Assembly: GCA_023954175.1 (NCBI GenBank)
Contig: JAMLIM010000006.1
Coordinates: forward strand, 20,388 to 84,387
DNA: 64,000 nt
Direction of reading: 5' to 3'
Origin: Rhizobacter sp.
GTDB taxonomy: Bacteria; Pseudomonadota; Gammaproteobacteria; Burkholderiales; Burkholderiaceae_C
This document shows, in pieces, positions 54,524 through 62,569 of this stretch; the first letter of the stretch is position 1, and each line of letters begins with the position of its first letter. A program made the position numbers and the translations under genes. The notes under the pieces are model-generated. The model made no database searches. It saw nothing but the letters and a program-made list of their open reading frames with translations, and was not told the origin of the DNA.

Positions 54524-55965
54524 CGCGGAATGGTCTGCGCGTCGTGCTGTAGAGCCCACGCCGAGCTCGCGCTCACGCCGGCACCTTGGGCCACGGCCGC
54601 TGCGGCCCGCGCATCTCTTCCCATGCGCGTGAGTTGCAGCACACCAATGTCGTCGAAACGCCGGCCGCTGATCTGCAGGCCGATCGGCAAGCCGCTCTGC
54701 GTGAAGCCGCAGTTGATCGACACCGCCGGCTGCTCGCTCATGTTGAAGGGCAGCGTGAAGGCGATGTGTTCGAACGGCCGCTGCGGATCATTGATCGGGC
54801 TCGCCCACTCGGCCGGGAACGTCGCGACCGGCGAGGTTGGCGACAGCACGAAGTCGAAAGGCAGCGTCGCCGCGACCGCCGCGTCGCGGATCGCGCCCAT
54901 CTGGCTGAAGCCACGGAAGACCTCGGCGCCCGACAGATGGCGCGCGGTCATGATCCAGTCGCGGATGTAGGGCAGCACCTTCGCCTGCCGCTCGGAGGGC
55001 AGGGCCTGGAAGTCGAGCCACGAGCGCATGCGCCAGAAGCGATCCAGGCCGTCGATCATCGCGCGCGTCGTGAACGGCGCCAGCGGCTCGACGATCGCGC
55101 CGGCCGCCTCGAAGGCGCGCGCCGCAGCCTGCACCGCGGCGGCCGTCTGCGGCTCGACGGCGAGGCCCCAGCCGGCATCCATCAGCAATCCGATGCGCAG
55201 CCCGCGCACATCGCGATCGAGCCGCGTCCAGGCTATCGCCGCCGGCGGCAGGCTCATCGTGTCGCGCGCGTCAGGCTGCGCAAGCACCTGCATCAGTGCC
55301 CCCGCATCCTCGACGCCGCGCGTCATCGGCCCGGCGACGCGGCCGTAGTACGGCGGCTGGATCGGCACCCGACCGTTGCTCGGCTTCAGGCCGAAGACGC
55401 CGCACCAGCCGGCCGGCAGCCGGATCGAGCCGCCGATATCGGTGCCGAGGTGCAGCGGCCCGTAGCCGGCCGCCGCTGCGGCAGCAGCGCCTGCGCTCGA
55501 CCCGCCGGGGTTCAGCGCCAGGTTCCACGGGTTGCGCGCGAGCGGATGAAAGCTCGACAGGCCCGACGACAGCATGCCCCAGTCCGGCATCGTCGTCTTG
55601 CACACGATCACCGCGCCCGCTTCGCGCAGACGCGCGGCGGGCGGTGCGTCCTCGGGCGCGGGCGCAAGCTCGGTCGCCGCGGTGCCGATCGGCTGCGGCA
55701 CGCCGCGCGTCGCGATGTTTTCCTTCAGCGTGGCCGGCACGCCGTCGAGCGCGCCGAGCGGCGCGCCGCGGACGAAGCGCTGCTCGCTGGCGCGCGCCTG
55801 CGCGAGTGCGCCTTCTGCATCGAGCGCGTAGGTCGCGTGCAGGTGCGGCTCGCAGCGCTCGATGTGCGCGAGCACCGCGCGCGCCACTTCGAGCGGCGAG
55901 AACGACTTGTCGCGATAGCCGGCGCCGAGCGCGGCCGCCGACAGTTCGTGCAGTGGCAAGGACAT
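54520..55965 (-). CDS. Amidase-signature-family amidohydrolase
   Basis: 481 residues from the ATG at 55965 (MSLPLHELSAAAL); an in-frame ATG 14 codons upstream is less likely. The Ser-cisSer-Lys triad is present: Lys in PATLKENIATRG near 80, and the serines in NPGGSSAGAAAA near 155 and TDIGGSIRLPAG near 180. A GatA role is unlikely: no gatB or gatC is near. Its neighbours are a peptide-type solute-binding protein and ATPase upstream, so it may hydrolyse an imported amide. Downstream it is translationally coupled to the TTC38-like gene. Confidence 0.9.
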   Translation of the reverse strand: MSLPLHELSAAALGAGYRDKSFSPLEVARAVLAHIERCEPHLHATYALDAEGALAQARASEQRFVRGAPLGALDGVPATLKENIATRGVPQPIGTAATELAPAPEDAPPAARLREAGAVIVCKTTMPDWGMLSSGLSSFHPLARNPWNLALNPGGSSAGAAAAAAAGYGPLHLGTDIGGSIRLPAGWCGVFGLKPSNGRVPIQPPYYGRVAGPMTRGVEDAGALMQVLAQPDARDTMSLPPAAIAWTRLDRDVRGLRIGLLMDAGWGLAVEPQTAAAVQAAARAFEAAGAIVEPLAPFTTRAMIDGLDRFWRMRSWLDFQALPSERQAKVLPYIRDWIMTARHLSGAEVFRGFSQMGAIRDAAVAATLPFDFVLSPTSPVATFPAEWASPINDPQRPFEHIAFTLPFNMSEQPAVSINCGFTQSGLPIGLQISGRRFDDIGVLQLTRMGRDARAAAAVAQGAGVSASSAWALQHDAQTIPR

Positions 55966-56023
55966 GCCCGGTGCAAGCCCCTCAGCCGGCGACGGTCTGC
56001 CCGGCACGAGGCCCGGCGCCCCG

Positions 56024-56057
56024 CGCCCCGCGTGCGGGGCGGCAACGCCGAAGGCGT
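56024..56057. repeat. Modular palindromic repeat, copy between SBP and amidase genes
   Basis: CGCCCCGC-GT-GCGGGGCG (56024-56041, eight-base arms) followed by ACGCC-GAA-GGCGT (56045-56057). Same two modules as in the M20 gene but in the opposite order. It fills most of the 107 bases between two co-directional genes and could form mRNA hairpins that separate their expression. Confidence 0.75.
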
Positions 56058-56072
56058 CCCGGGGCCGTCATG

Positions 56073-57560
56073 TCACCAGCTCATCAAGGAGAGGTCGTTG
56101 GCGAAGATCGGCATCGCCGTCCACAAGCCCTTGACCTTCTTGTTCGCGATGGTGATGAACTGCGGCTGGTAGAGGTAGGCGGCGACGGCATCGGTCGCGA
56201 TCATCTTCTGCGCCTCGCCCAGCAGGCGGGCGCGCTCGGCCGTCGTCGGCGCGTTCGTGATCTGCTCGTAGAGCTTGTTGAACGCCGGCGAGTCGTAGCC
56301 CCAGTAGTAGCCGGGCTTGGCAAAATTGCCGAGGTCGAACGGTTCGACGTGCGAGATGATCGTCAGGTCGTAGTTGCGGTTCTTGTAGACCGCGTCCAGC
56401 CACTGCGCCCACTCGACGTTCTCGATCTTGGCGACGATGCCGACCTTCGCGAGCTGCGCGGCGATCACCTCGCCGCCCTGGCGCGCATAGCCCGGCGGCG
56501 GCAGCTTCAGGCTCAGCTCCAGCGGCAGCTTGACGCCGGCCTCCTTCAGGAGCGCCTTGGCCTTCTCGACGTTGTACGGGTTGATGCCGGTGGTGTCGAC
56601 ATAACCGAGCGCGCCCGGCACGTAGTGGCTGCCGATCGGCACGCCGAAGCCGTCGCCTGCGCCCTCGATCACCGCCTTGCGGTCGATCGCAGCGGCGATC
56701 GCGCGGCGCACGCGCACGTCGTTGAGCGGCGGCTTCTTGTTGTTGATCGCGAGGATCGTCTTCGCGCGCGTGCCGGCAGTGATGATCTGGAAGCGACCGT
56801 CGGCCTTGAACTGATCGAGGCTGCGTGCGGCGGTGACGCGCGGGAAGGCGTCGATGTCACCGGCGAGCAGCGCCGCCACCTGCGCCGCCGGGTCGCTGAT
56901 GAAGCGGAACGTCACCTTCGCGAGCTTGATCGAGGCTGCGTTGCGCCACTCGGGCCAGCGCACGAGCGTGATCGACGAGCCCTTGGCCCAGTTCTCGAGC
57001 TTGAACGGCCCGGTGCCGATCGGCTTCGTCGCGTTCGTCTCGACGCTCTTGGGCTCGACCATGATCGCCGTCGCCTGCCCGAGCAGGAACAGCAGGTCGG
57101 GCTCGATCGTCTTCATGCCGATCACGACCGTGTACGGATCGGACGCGCTGACGAACTCCATGTTCTGGAACAGCCGCTTGTCCTTGTTCGTGCTCTTCTC
57201 GCCCCCGGCGCGCTCGAACGAGTACTTCACCGTCTGCGCGTTGAACGGCTCGCCGTTCTGGAACTTCGCGTCCTTGCGCAGCTTGAAGGTGTAGGTCTTG
57301 AGGTCGGGCGAGATTTCCCAGCTCTCGGCAAGCAGCGGCGTCACCTTGCCGTCGGCGCCGATCCGGGTCAGCGTCTCGAACACGTTGTAGAGCACGATCT
57401 CGGCGATCGCGGACGCTGCGCCCGCGGTCGGGTCCAGCCCCGGCACTGGTTCCAGCGCCATGCCGATCACCATCGTGTCCTTCTTCGCCTGCGCCGTGCC
57501 CGCGAGGGGCACGACCGCGAGCAGCAACGCGGCGAACAGCGGGATCAGTCGTTTCAGCAT
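56073..57560 (-). CDS. ABC transporter solute-binding protein, peptide/nickel family
   Basis: 495 residues. Signal peptide about 1-25 (LIPLFAALLLAVVPLAGTAQA). SBP_bac_5 features are GMALEPVPGLDP, LAESWEISPDLKTYTFKLRKDAKFQNGEPF, KPIGTGPFKLENW, LNDVRVRRAIAAAIDR and GYVDTTGINPYN. Binds oligopeptides or related ligands in the periplasm. The DppF-like ATPase gene lies 40 bases upstream in the same orientation, but dppB, dppC and dppD equivalents are missing from the window. Confidence 0.92.
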   Translation of the reverse strand: MLKRLIPLFAALLLAVVPLAGTAQAKKDTMVIGMALEPVPGLDPTAGAASAIAEIVLYNVFETLTRIGADGKVTPLLAESWEISPDLKTYTFKLRKDAKFQNGEPFNAQTVKYSFERAGGEKSTNKDKRLFQNMEFVSASDPYTVVIGMKTIEPDLLFLLGQATAIMVEPKSVETNATKPIGTGPFKLENWAKGSSITLVRWPEWRNAASIKLAKVTFRFISDPAAQVAALLAGDIDAFPRVTAARSLDQFKADGRFQIITAGTRAKTILAINNKKPPLNDVRVRRAIAAAIDRKAVIEGAGDGFGVPIGSHYVPGALGYVDTTGINPYNVEKAKALLKEAGVKLPLELSLKLPPPGYARQGGEVIAAQLAKVGIVAKIENVEWAQWLDAVYKNRNYDLTIISHVEPFDLGNFAKPGYYWGYDSPAFNKLYEQITNAPTTAERARLLGEAQKMIATDAVAAYLYQPQFITIANKKVKGLWTAMPIFANDLSLMSW

Positions 57561-57600
57561 CGTGGGTTCCTCCTTCGGGGCCTGTGTTCAGAGCGGCGGG

Positions 57601-58683
57601 TCAGTCTTGCCCGGCAGGTTGCAATGGTGCCACGCCCGGCGCAGCTTCGGCGGCTTCGCCCTGCATGACGCGCTCGGCGTGATGACATGCGGCGCGGTGG
57701 CCGCTGCCGATCGGCCGCAACAAGGGCGCCTCGGTGCGGCAACGATCGGTCGCGAACGGGCAGCGCGGCGCGAACGCACAGCCCGCAGCCGGCGCGCGAA
57801 CGCCCTCGACCACCGCGGGCACGCCGATCTGGCTCGCGGCGTGGATCGCGGTACGGGCGGAGCCCTGCGCCGCCGCGGCGCGACGCCGCGCGGCGCCGGG
57901 CTCGGCGCGCGGCACGGCGTCGAGCAGCGCCCGCGTGTAGGGGTGCGCCGCGGCGCGGAACAGCACGGCAGGCGCGCCCTGCTCGACGATGCGGCCGAGG
58001 TAGATCACCGCGACCTCCTCGCACACATGGTCGACCACCGCGAGGTCGTGGCTGATCAGCAAGTAGGTGATGCCGAACTCCGCCTGCAGGTCGAGCAGCA
58101 GGTTGAGCACCTGCGCCTGCACCGACACATCGAGTGCGCTGACCGGCTCGTCGGCGACGATCAGCTTGGGCCGCGTCACGAGTGCGCGCGCGATCGCGAT
58201 GCGCTGGCGCTGGCCGCCGGAGAACTCGTGCGGATACTTGTCGAGGTCGGCCGCGCGCAGGCCCACCGCCTCGAGCGTCTCGCCGACGCGCCGGCGCTGC
58301 GTGGCGGCATCCGCGCCGCCCTGCGCATTGAGCGGTTCGCCGACGATGCGCGCCACCCTCTGGCGCGGGTCGAGCGAGCCATAGGGGTCCTGGAACACCA
58401 TCTGGAAGTGCTGGCGCGCCTTGCGCAACGCCTCCGCCGGCAGCGCGTTCAGGTCGACACCTTCGAGGCGCACGCTGCCCGCGGTCGGCCGCTCGAGCGC
58501 CATCGCGAGCCGCGCGAGCGTCGACTTGCCCGAGCCCGATTCACCGACCACGCCGACGCTGCGCCCGGCCTCGATCGTCAGGCTCACGCCGTTGAGCGCA
58601 TGCACCTTGGGCGCCGGCTTGAACAGGCTCTCGCGCGGCAGCGTGTAGTGGCGGACGAGGTCGATGAGTTCGAGCAGGGGCAT
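57601..58683 (-). CDS. DppF/OppF-like oligopeptide ABC transporter ATPase
   Basis: 360 residues. Walker A GESGSGKST near 47, Q-loop MVFQDPYGSLDPR, signature FSGGQRQRIAIARAL, Walker B LIVADEPVSALD, H-loop LISHDLAVV, and the oligo_HPY C-terminal extension AFAPRCPFATDRC followed by HRAACHH, whose cysteines in this family can bind an iron-sulphur cluster. The region just before that (RRRAAAAQGSARTAIHAASQ) is unlike the usual LxGDPPSP segment. It starts 17 bases after the hsdM stop, with no evident promoter or strong ribosome binding site, and no permease gene beside it. Confidence 0.92.
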   Translation of the reverse strand: MPLLELIDLVRHYTLPRESLFKPAPKVHALNGVSLTIEAGRSVGVVGESGSGKSTLARLAMALERPTAGSVRLEGVDLNALPAEALRKARQHFQMVFQDPYGSLDPRQRVARIVGEPLNAQGGADAATQRRRVGETLEAVGLRAADLDKYPHEFSGGQRQRIAIARALVTRPKLIVADEPVSALDVSVQAQVLNLLLDLQAEFGITYLLISHDLAVVDHVCEEVAVIYLGRIVEQGAPAVLFRAAAHPYTRALLDAVPRAEPGAARRRAAAAQGSARTAIHAASQIGVPAVVEGVRAPAAGCAFAPRCPFATDRCRTEAPLLRPIGSGHRAACHHAERVMQGEAAEAAPGVAPLQPAGQD

Positions 58684-58700
58684 GGCGGGTCTGGCGATTC

Positions 58701-60185
58701 TCAGGCGTCAGCGCCCAGGTCGGCGGCGATGAGCCGGAACTGCTCCAGCGCAGCCTCCAGGTCGTCGACGATCTCCTGCGCGATCACCTCCGGCGGCGGC
58801 AGCTTGTCGTTGTCGGCGAGCGTCTCGTCACGCAGCCAGAAGATGTCCAGGCTCGCCTTGTCGCGCGCCACCAGTTCGTCGTACTCGTACGCTCGCCAGC
58901 GCCCCTCAGGCTTCTCGGCACTCCAGGTCGCTTGCCGCAGATGCCGGTTGGCCGGGTTGTAGAGCGCCACGAACTCGTCCAGGTCCGAGCGCTTGAGCGG
59001 ATTCGTCTTCAGCGTGAAGTGCCTGTTCGTGCGCAGATCGTAGATCCAGAGCTTCTTCGTCCACGGCGTCTCGCTGGCCGGCTTCTTGTCGAAGAAGATC
59101 ACGTTGGCCTTCACGCCCTGCGCGTAGAACAGGCCCGTGGGCAGGCGCAGCAGGGTGTGCACGTCGCACTCGTGCAGCAGCTTCCTGCGGATGGTCTCGC
59201 CGGCGCCGCCCTCGAACAGCACGTTGTCGGGCACCACCACGGCGGCGCGGCCGTGGGCTTTGAGCAGCGTCTTGATGTGCTGCACGAAGTTGAGCTGCTT
59301 GTTGCTGGTGGTGGCCCAGAAATCGTCGCGCTCGACGATGTCCTTCTCGGTCGTGGCCCTGCCGTCCTCGCCGACGATCATCGTGCTGCTCTTCTTGCCG
59401 AAGGGCGGATTGGCCAGCACGACGTCGAAGCGCTCGCCGGGGTCGGCCGCCAGTGCGTCGGCCACCTTGACGGGCACGCTCGTCTCCGAGCCGATGCCGT
59501 GCAGCATCAGGTTCATCGCGCACACGCGCGCGGTGGCCTGCACCAGCTCCCAGCCGCGGAAGGCCCCTTCCTTCAGGTGGCGCTTCTCGTCGCGCGTGAG
59601 GTTGGGGTTGTGTTGTGCGAGGTACTGGTGCGCGGTGAACAGAAAGCCGCCGGTGCCGCAGGCCGGGTCGCAGACCGTCTCGCCGGGTTGTGGCGCAATG
59701 CAGTCCACCACGCCCAAGATCAGCGCGCGCGGCGTGAAGTACTGGCCGGCGCCGCTCTTCGTGTCCTGCGCGTTCTTCTCCAGCAGGCCCTCGTAGGCGT
59801 CGCCCTTCACGTCGGCGCCCATCGATGACCAGTCCTCGGCGTCGATCAGGTCGACGATCACGCGCCGCAGCTTGGCCGGGTCCTGAAACTTGTTCTGCGC
59901 CTTGGCAAAGATCAGCGCCAGCGTGCCTTTGCCCTTGCCCAGTTCCTCCAGCGTGTGGCGGTAGTGGTCGAACAGCGCATCGCCGTCCTTGGACAGCAGT
60001 GCGGGCCAGGCGTAGGGCGCGGGGATCAGGCTCGGCTGGTCGTACGGCGGGCGGCTGCGCTCGTCCGCCATCTTCAGGAAGAGCAGGTAGGTGAGCTGCT
60101 CGACGTAGTCGCCATAGCTCATCCCGTCGTCGCGCAGGACGTTGCAGTAGTTCCAGAGCTTCTGGACGAGAGTGGAGGTGTTCAA
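58701..60185 (-). CDS. hsdM: Type I restriction-modification DNA methyltransferase subunit HsdM
   Basis: 494 residues. N-terminal HsdM_N helical domain (VQKLWNYCNVLRDDGMSYGDYVEQLTYLLFLKM), SAM motif I VCDPACGTGGFL near 168, and the catalytic N6-adenine motif IV NPPFGKK near 257. A C-terminal helical region interacts with HsdS. Forms M2S methylase with the hsdS product. It is the last gene of the island, preceded by a 21-bp tandem repeat. Order is unusual: two other genes separate it from hsdS. Confidence 0.95.
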   Translation of the reverse strand: MNTSTLVQKLWNYCNVLRDDGMSYGDYVEQLTYLLFLKMADERSRPPYDQPSLIPAPYAWPALLSKDGDALFDHYRHTLEELGKGKGTLALIFAKAQNKFQDPAKLRRVIVDLIDAEDWSSMGADVKGDAYEGLLEKNAQDTKSGAGQYFTPRALILGVVDCIAPQPGETVCDPACGTGGFLFTAHQYLAQHNPNLTRDEKRHLKEGAFRGWELVQATARVCAMNLMLHGIGSETSVPVKVADALAADPGERFDVVLANPPFGKKSSTMIVGEDGRATTEKDIVERDDFWATTSNKQLNFVQHIKTLLKAHGRAAVVVPDNVLFEGGAGETIRRKLLHECDVHTLLRLPTGLFYAQGVKANVIFFDKKPASETPWTKKLWIYDLRTNRHFTLKTNPLKRSDLDEFVALYNPANRHLRQATWSAEKPEGRWRAYEYDELVARDKASLDIFWLRDETLADNDKLPPPEVIAQEIVDDLEAALEQFRLIAADLGADA

Positions 60186-60197
60186 GGCAGGCGTCGG

Positions 60198-60239
60198 GTG
60201 AATGGGAGTGGAATTGGAGTGAATGGGAGTGGAAATGGA
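60198..60239 (-). repeat. Two 21-bp tandem repeats upstream of hsdM
   Basis: Two adjacent 21-base units (60198-60218 and 60219-60239) differ at one base. They occupy most of the 85 bases between the AlbA_2 gene and hsdM, 12 bases before the hsdM start, and could influence translation or act as a regulator site. Two adjoining units without spacers exclude CRISPR. Confidence 0.85.
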
Positions 60240-60270
60240 GTTGGCGGCAACGTCTCAAGATTGTTAGCGC

Positions 60271-61668
60271 CTACTTTCTACGAAGGTCCCAGTAGGCACC
60301 ACGTCCGTGACCGAACGAGGCGACCAGCTCCAGACGCTTGAGGAATGAGAGGTCTGCCTTGACCTCCCATTCCGCAAAACCTCCGCCCAGGCCGGCGACC
60401 ATTTCTCGCAGTGCTAATCCGGTCCGGCTGGCCTCCAGCAGGACCAGCAGTTCGCGCTGCCGGTCGGTGAGGTCATGTGCCACGCGTTGCGGCGGAACAT
60501 AGCGCGTCGGCACAAAGCGAACGGTTACGCAGCCGCGCGTGTCTTCGATCGTCGGAGGATCCAATCCGGCTTGCCGCATCAGCTCCACGATTTTCAGCGT
60601 GCCCCTGCCCCACTGCTCGATCACACCGCGCCGGTACATCACGCGGGCAATCAACGGATTCCAGGGCAGCGACTCGTGCGGTTGCAACAGAGCCTCGGGC
60701 GTCAGTCCGAAGTGCAGCGTGCCCGATGACGTCACCTCCAGCCGGTCGTCGTAAATGGCCACCGCCACCGATCCGCCACCGATGCTGTAGTCGCGGTGGC
60801 AGAAGGCGTTGGCCAATGCTTCGCGCAGCGCCAGCGGCGGGTACAGCGGGTCGTCTACGCGCTCAAACAACCCCGGCATGACGCGCCCGGCGACCGGAAG
60901 GCTCTCCCGGAGGAAGCGTTCGGTCCGCTGCAGGAGCGAGAACGCGTTGCCGTGGAATTGCCGGTTGTCGATGAACTCAGTGCGGTCAGTGCCGCGGAAG
61001 CGCGCTACTCGCAGCAGGCATTGCGGCGCACGATGCTCCAACTCCGATTCGCGGCCGAACAGCGCCGTCGCCCCGCGCAACAGGGCGCCGTTGCGCATCA
61101 ATCCGAGACCGCGCAGCAACTCGGCCACGTCCCTCGTACCAGGGTTCTCCACGCGGCCCCGCCGGACAGCCTCTTCGACCGTGCGCACCACCTCGTCGCC
61201 GTCCAGGTCTGCCAAGTCCCAACCCTCGGCCGGCTCGTTCTCCCACCGCCGCTCGGAATGAAGCCGCTCCATCAGCATGCGGTTGAACTCGTCGGCGGAC
61301 AGCGTGTGGTTGACGTTGCCCACGCGCCGGTAGGCCGTGCCTCGGTGGCGGTAGGGAGCGCCGACCCCTTGACCGACGCTGACCACAAGCACCTCGCGCC
61401 CTAATTCGACCGAAACGCGTTCAATAGAAGGAACCGGCGGGTCGATCTCCCTGACTTCCTGGGCCAAGCCTTCGAGCGTGCGATCACTCACGTCCTGGCC
61501 AACCACCCGCCTATCCGGTTCGACCCCGAACAACACTCGCCCGCCACGGGTGTTAAGCATGGCGGTCAATGACTGCATGGCCGAACGCATTTCGGCTGTG
61601 CTTCGCTTGAGCTCAAGCGTTTCACTCTCGCCCGCCTGTGCCAGGCCGGTGATATCCAGCGGAATCAC
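60271..61668 (-). CDS. AlbA_2 (Schlafen-like) / ATPase-type protein of the R-M island
   Basis: 465 residues from a GTG at 61668 preceded by GGGAGAGGG; a GTG at 61701 is an alternative. The N-terminal AlbA_2 domain begins ESETLELKRSTAEM and contains NTRGGRVLFGVEPD and RVGNVNHTLSADEFNRML. A middle region (PPLALREALANAFCHRDYSIGGGSVAVAIYDDRLEVTSSG) has the HATPase_c_4-like motif typical of this family. A winged helix ends the protein (LTDRQRELLVLLEAS onward). Often called ATP-dependent DNA helicase-related or transcriptional regulator; such genes frequently lie in type I R-M loci with unknown function. Confidence 0.85.
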   Translation of the reverse strand: MIPLDITGLAQAGESETLELKRSTAEMRSAMQSLTAMLNTRGGRVLFGVEPDRRVVGQDVSDRTLEGLAQEVREIDPPVPSIERVSVELGREVLVVSVGQGVGAPYRHRGTAYRRVGNVNHTLSADEFNRMLMERLHSERRWENEPAEGWDLADLDGDEVVRTVEEAVRRGRVENPGTRDVAELLRGLGLMRNGALLRGATALFGRESELEHRAPQCLLRVARFRGTDRTEFIDNRQFHGNAFSLLQRTERFLRESLPVAGRVMPGLFERVDDPLYPPLALREALANAFCHRDYSIGGGSVAVAIYDDRLEVTSSGTLHFGLTPEALLQPHESLPWNPLIARVMYRRGVIEQWGRGTLKIVELMRQAGLDPPTIEDTRGCVTVRFVPTRYVPPQRVAHDLTDRQRELLVLLEASRTGLALREMVAGLGGGFAEWEVKADLSFLKRLELVASFGHGRGAYWDLRRK

Positions 61669-61690
61669 GATGCCCTCTCCCAAAGCCGCA

Positions 61691-62566
61691 TCAGTCCTCA
61701 CCCCGCGACAGCGCCTCACAGCGGCGCAACAGCGCCAGGAACTGCTCGCGATGCGCCTCGAGATCACGCACCGCCAGCTTCAGCGTGATCAGATCGCGCT
61801 GGAAGGCGCGCACGTACAGGCCGGTATCGTCGAACACCGCCATCTGCGCTTCGCGCTCATCGGCGTTCGTCCTCACGCGCACATGGCAGTGCAATGCGCT
61901 GCGCGGAGGGTGGAACCAGCAGAAGTTGCGCCCAGTCGTTCCGAGCGCCACATGGCCCTTGTTGTAGGTAAGACGTGCAGGTGCAATTTCGGCGTTCACC
62001 AGCGCCACCACCGCGTCCAGCGCGCGCAGCGCCTCGGGGCTCGCCCGCCTTTCCCAATAGCGCCGATCGGTCAGTTCCCCGCCTTCTTCCTCCTGGGGCT
62101 CGATCTCCTCATAGATGTCGAGCACCTTGATCGCATGCAGGATGATTTCGTCCTTGCCTACCGGCAAGGCGCTGAGCTGCAGCGCGATCAACGGCACCGC
62201 GCGGTTCAGGAGCCGGATCACGTTGAAGAAGCGCGCGGTGATCTCCTCGGCCACGATCACCGCGCAGTGCTCGTAGGTCGGGTAGCGCTGGCGCTCGACG
62301 TCCCAGTACTCGATGGTGCGGATGATGTGGCTCTCGTCCAGGCTCCCGAGCATCACCTCGACCGTGTAGCGCGTCTCCTGATCGGGGTCGTAGAAGAGGA
62401 AGTCGAGGCGCCCGCCGCTGGACTGCTTGCGCTCGCGCCGGATGAGCTGAACGTCCCCCAGGCCCAGGATCGACGGGTCCTCCTCGATGCGGTCCTGCAG
62501 CCACTTCTCGCCCAGGCCGAGCGCGCGCAGCTTGGTGGGCGCCGACTTGCGCACTTCGGTTGCCAT
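61691..62566 (-). CDS. R-M-associated protein with PD-(D/E)XK-like features
   Basis: 291 residues. The N-terminal half (LGLGEKWLQDRIEEDPSILGLGDV, RRERKQSSGGRLDFLFYDPD, RYTVEVMLGSLDESHIIRTIEYWD) resembles the start of PD-(D/E)XK nucleases: Glu, then Asp in RLDFLF, then Glu in VEVM. The usual Lys is a Met, so catalysis is uncertain. The second half (LTYNKGHVALGTTGRNFCWFHP) looks like a separate small domain. I recall it as an uncharacterised family. It lies three bases after hsdS and shortly before the AlbA_2 gene. Confidence 0.7.
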   Translation of the reverse strand: MATEVRKSAPTKLRALGLGEKWLQDRIEEDPSILGLGDVQLIRRERKQSSGGRLDFLFYDPDQETRYTVEVMLGSLDESHIIRTIEYWDVERQRYPTYEHCAVIVAEEITARFFNVIRLLNRAVPLIALQLSALPVGKDEIILHAIKVLDIYEEIEPQEEEGGELTDRRYWERRASPEALRALDAVVALVNAEIAPARLTYNKGHVALGTTGRNFCWFHPPRSALHCHVRVRTNADEREAQMAVFDDTGLYVRAFQRDLITLKLAVRDLEAHREQFLALLRRCEALSRGED

Positions 62567-62569
62567 GGA

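Noticed and set aside
54520-55965. Amidase as GatA of the aminoacyl-tRNA amidotransferase
   Set aside because: No gatB or gatC nearby and the context is transport-related.
60198-60239. Repeat pair considered as a CRISPR fragment
   Set aside because: Units adjoin without spacers, only two copies, no cas genes.
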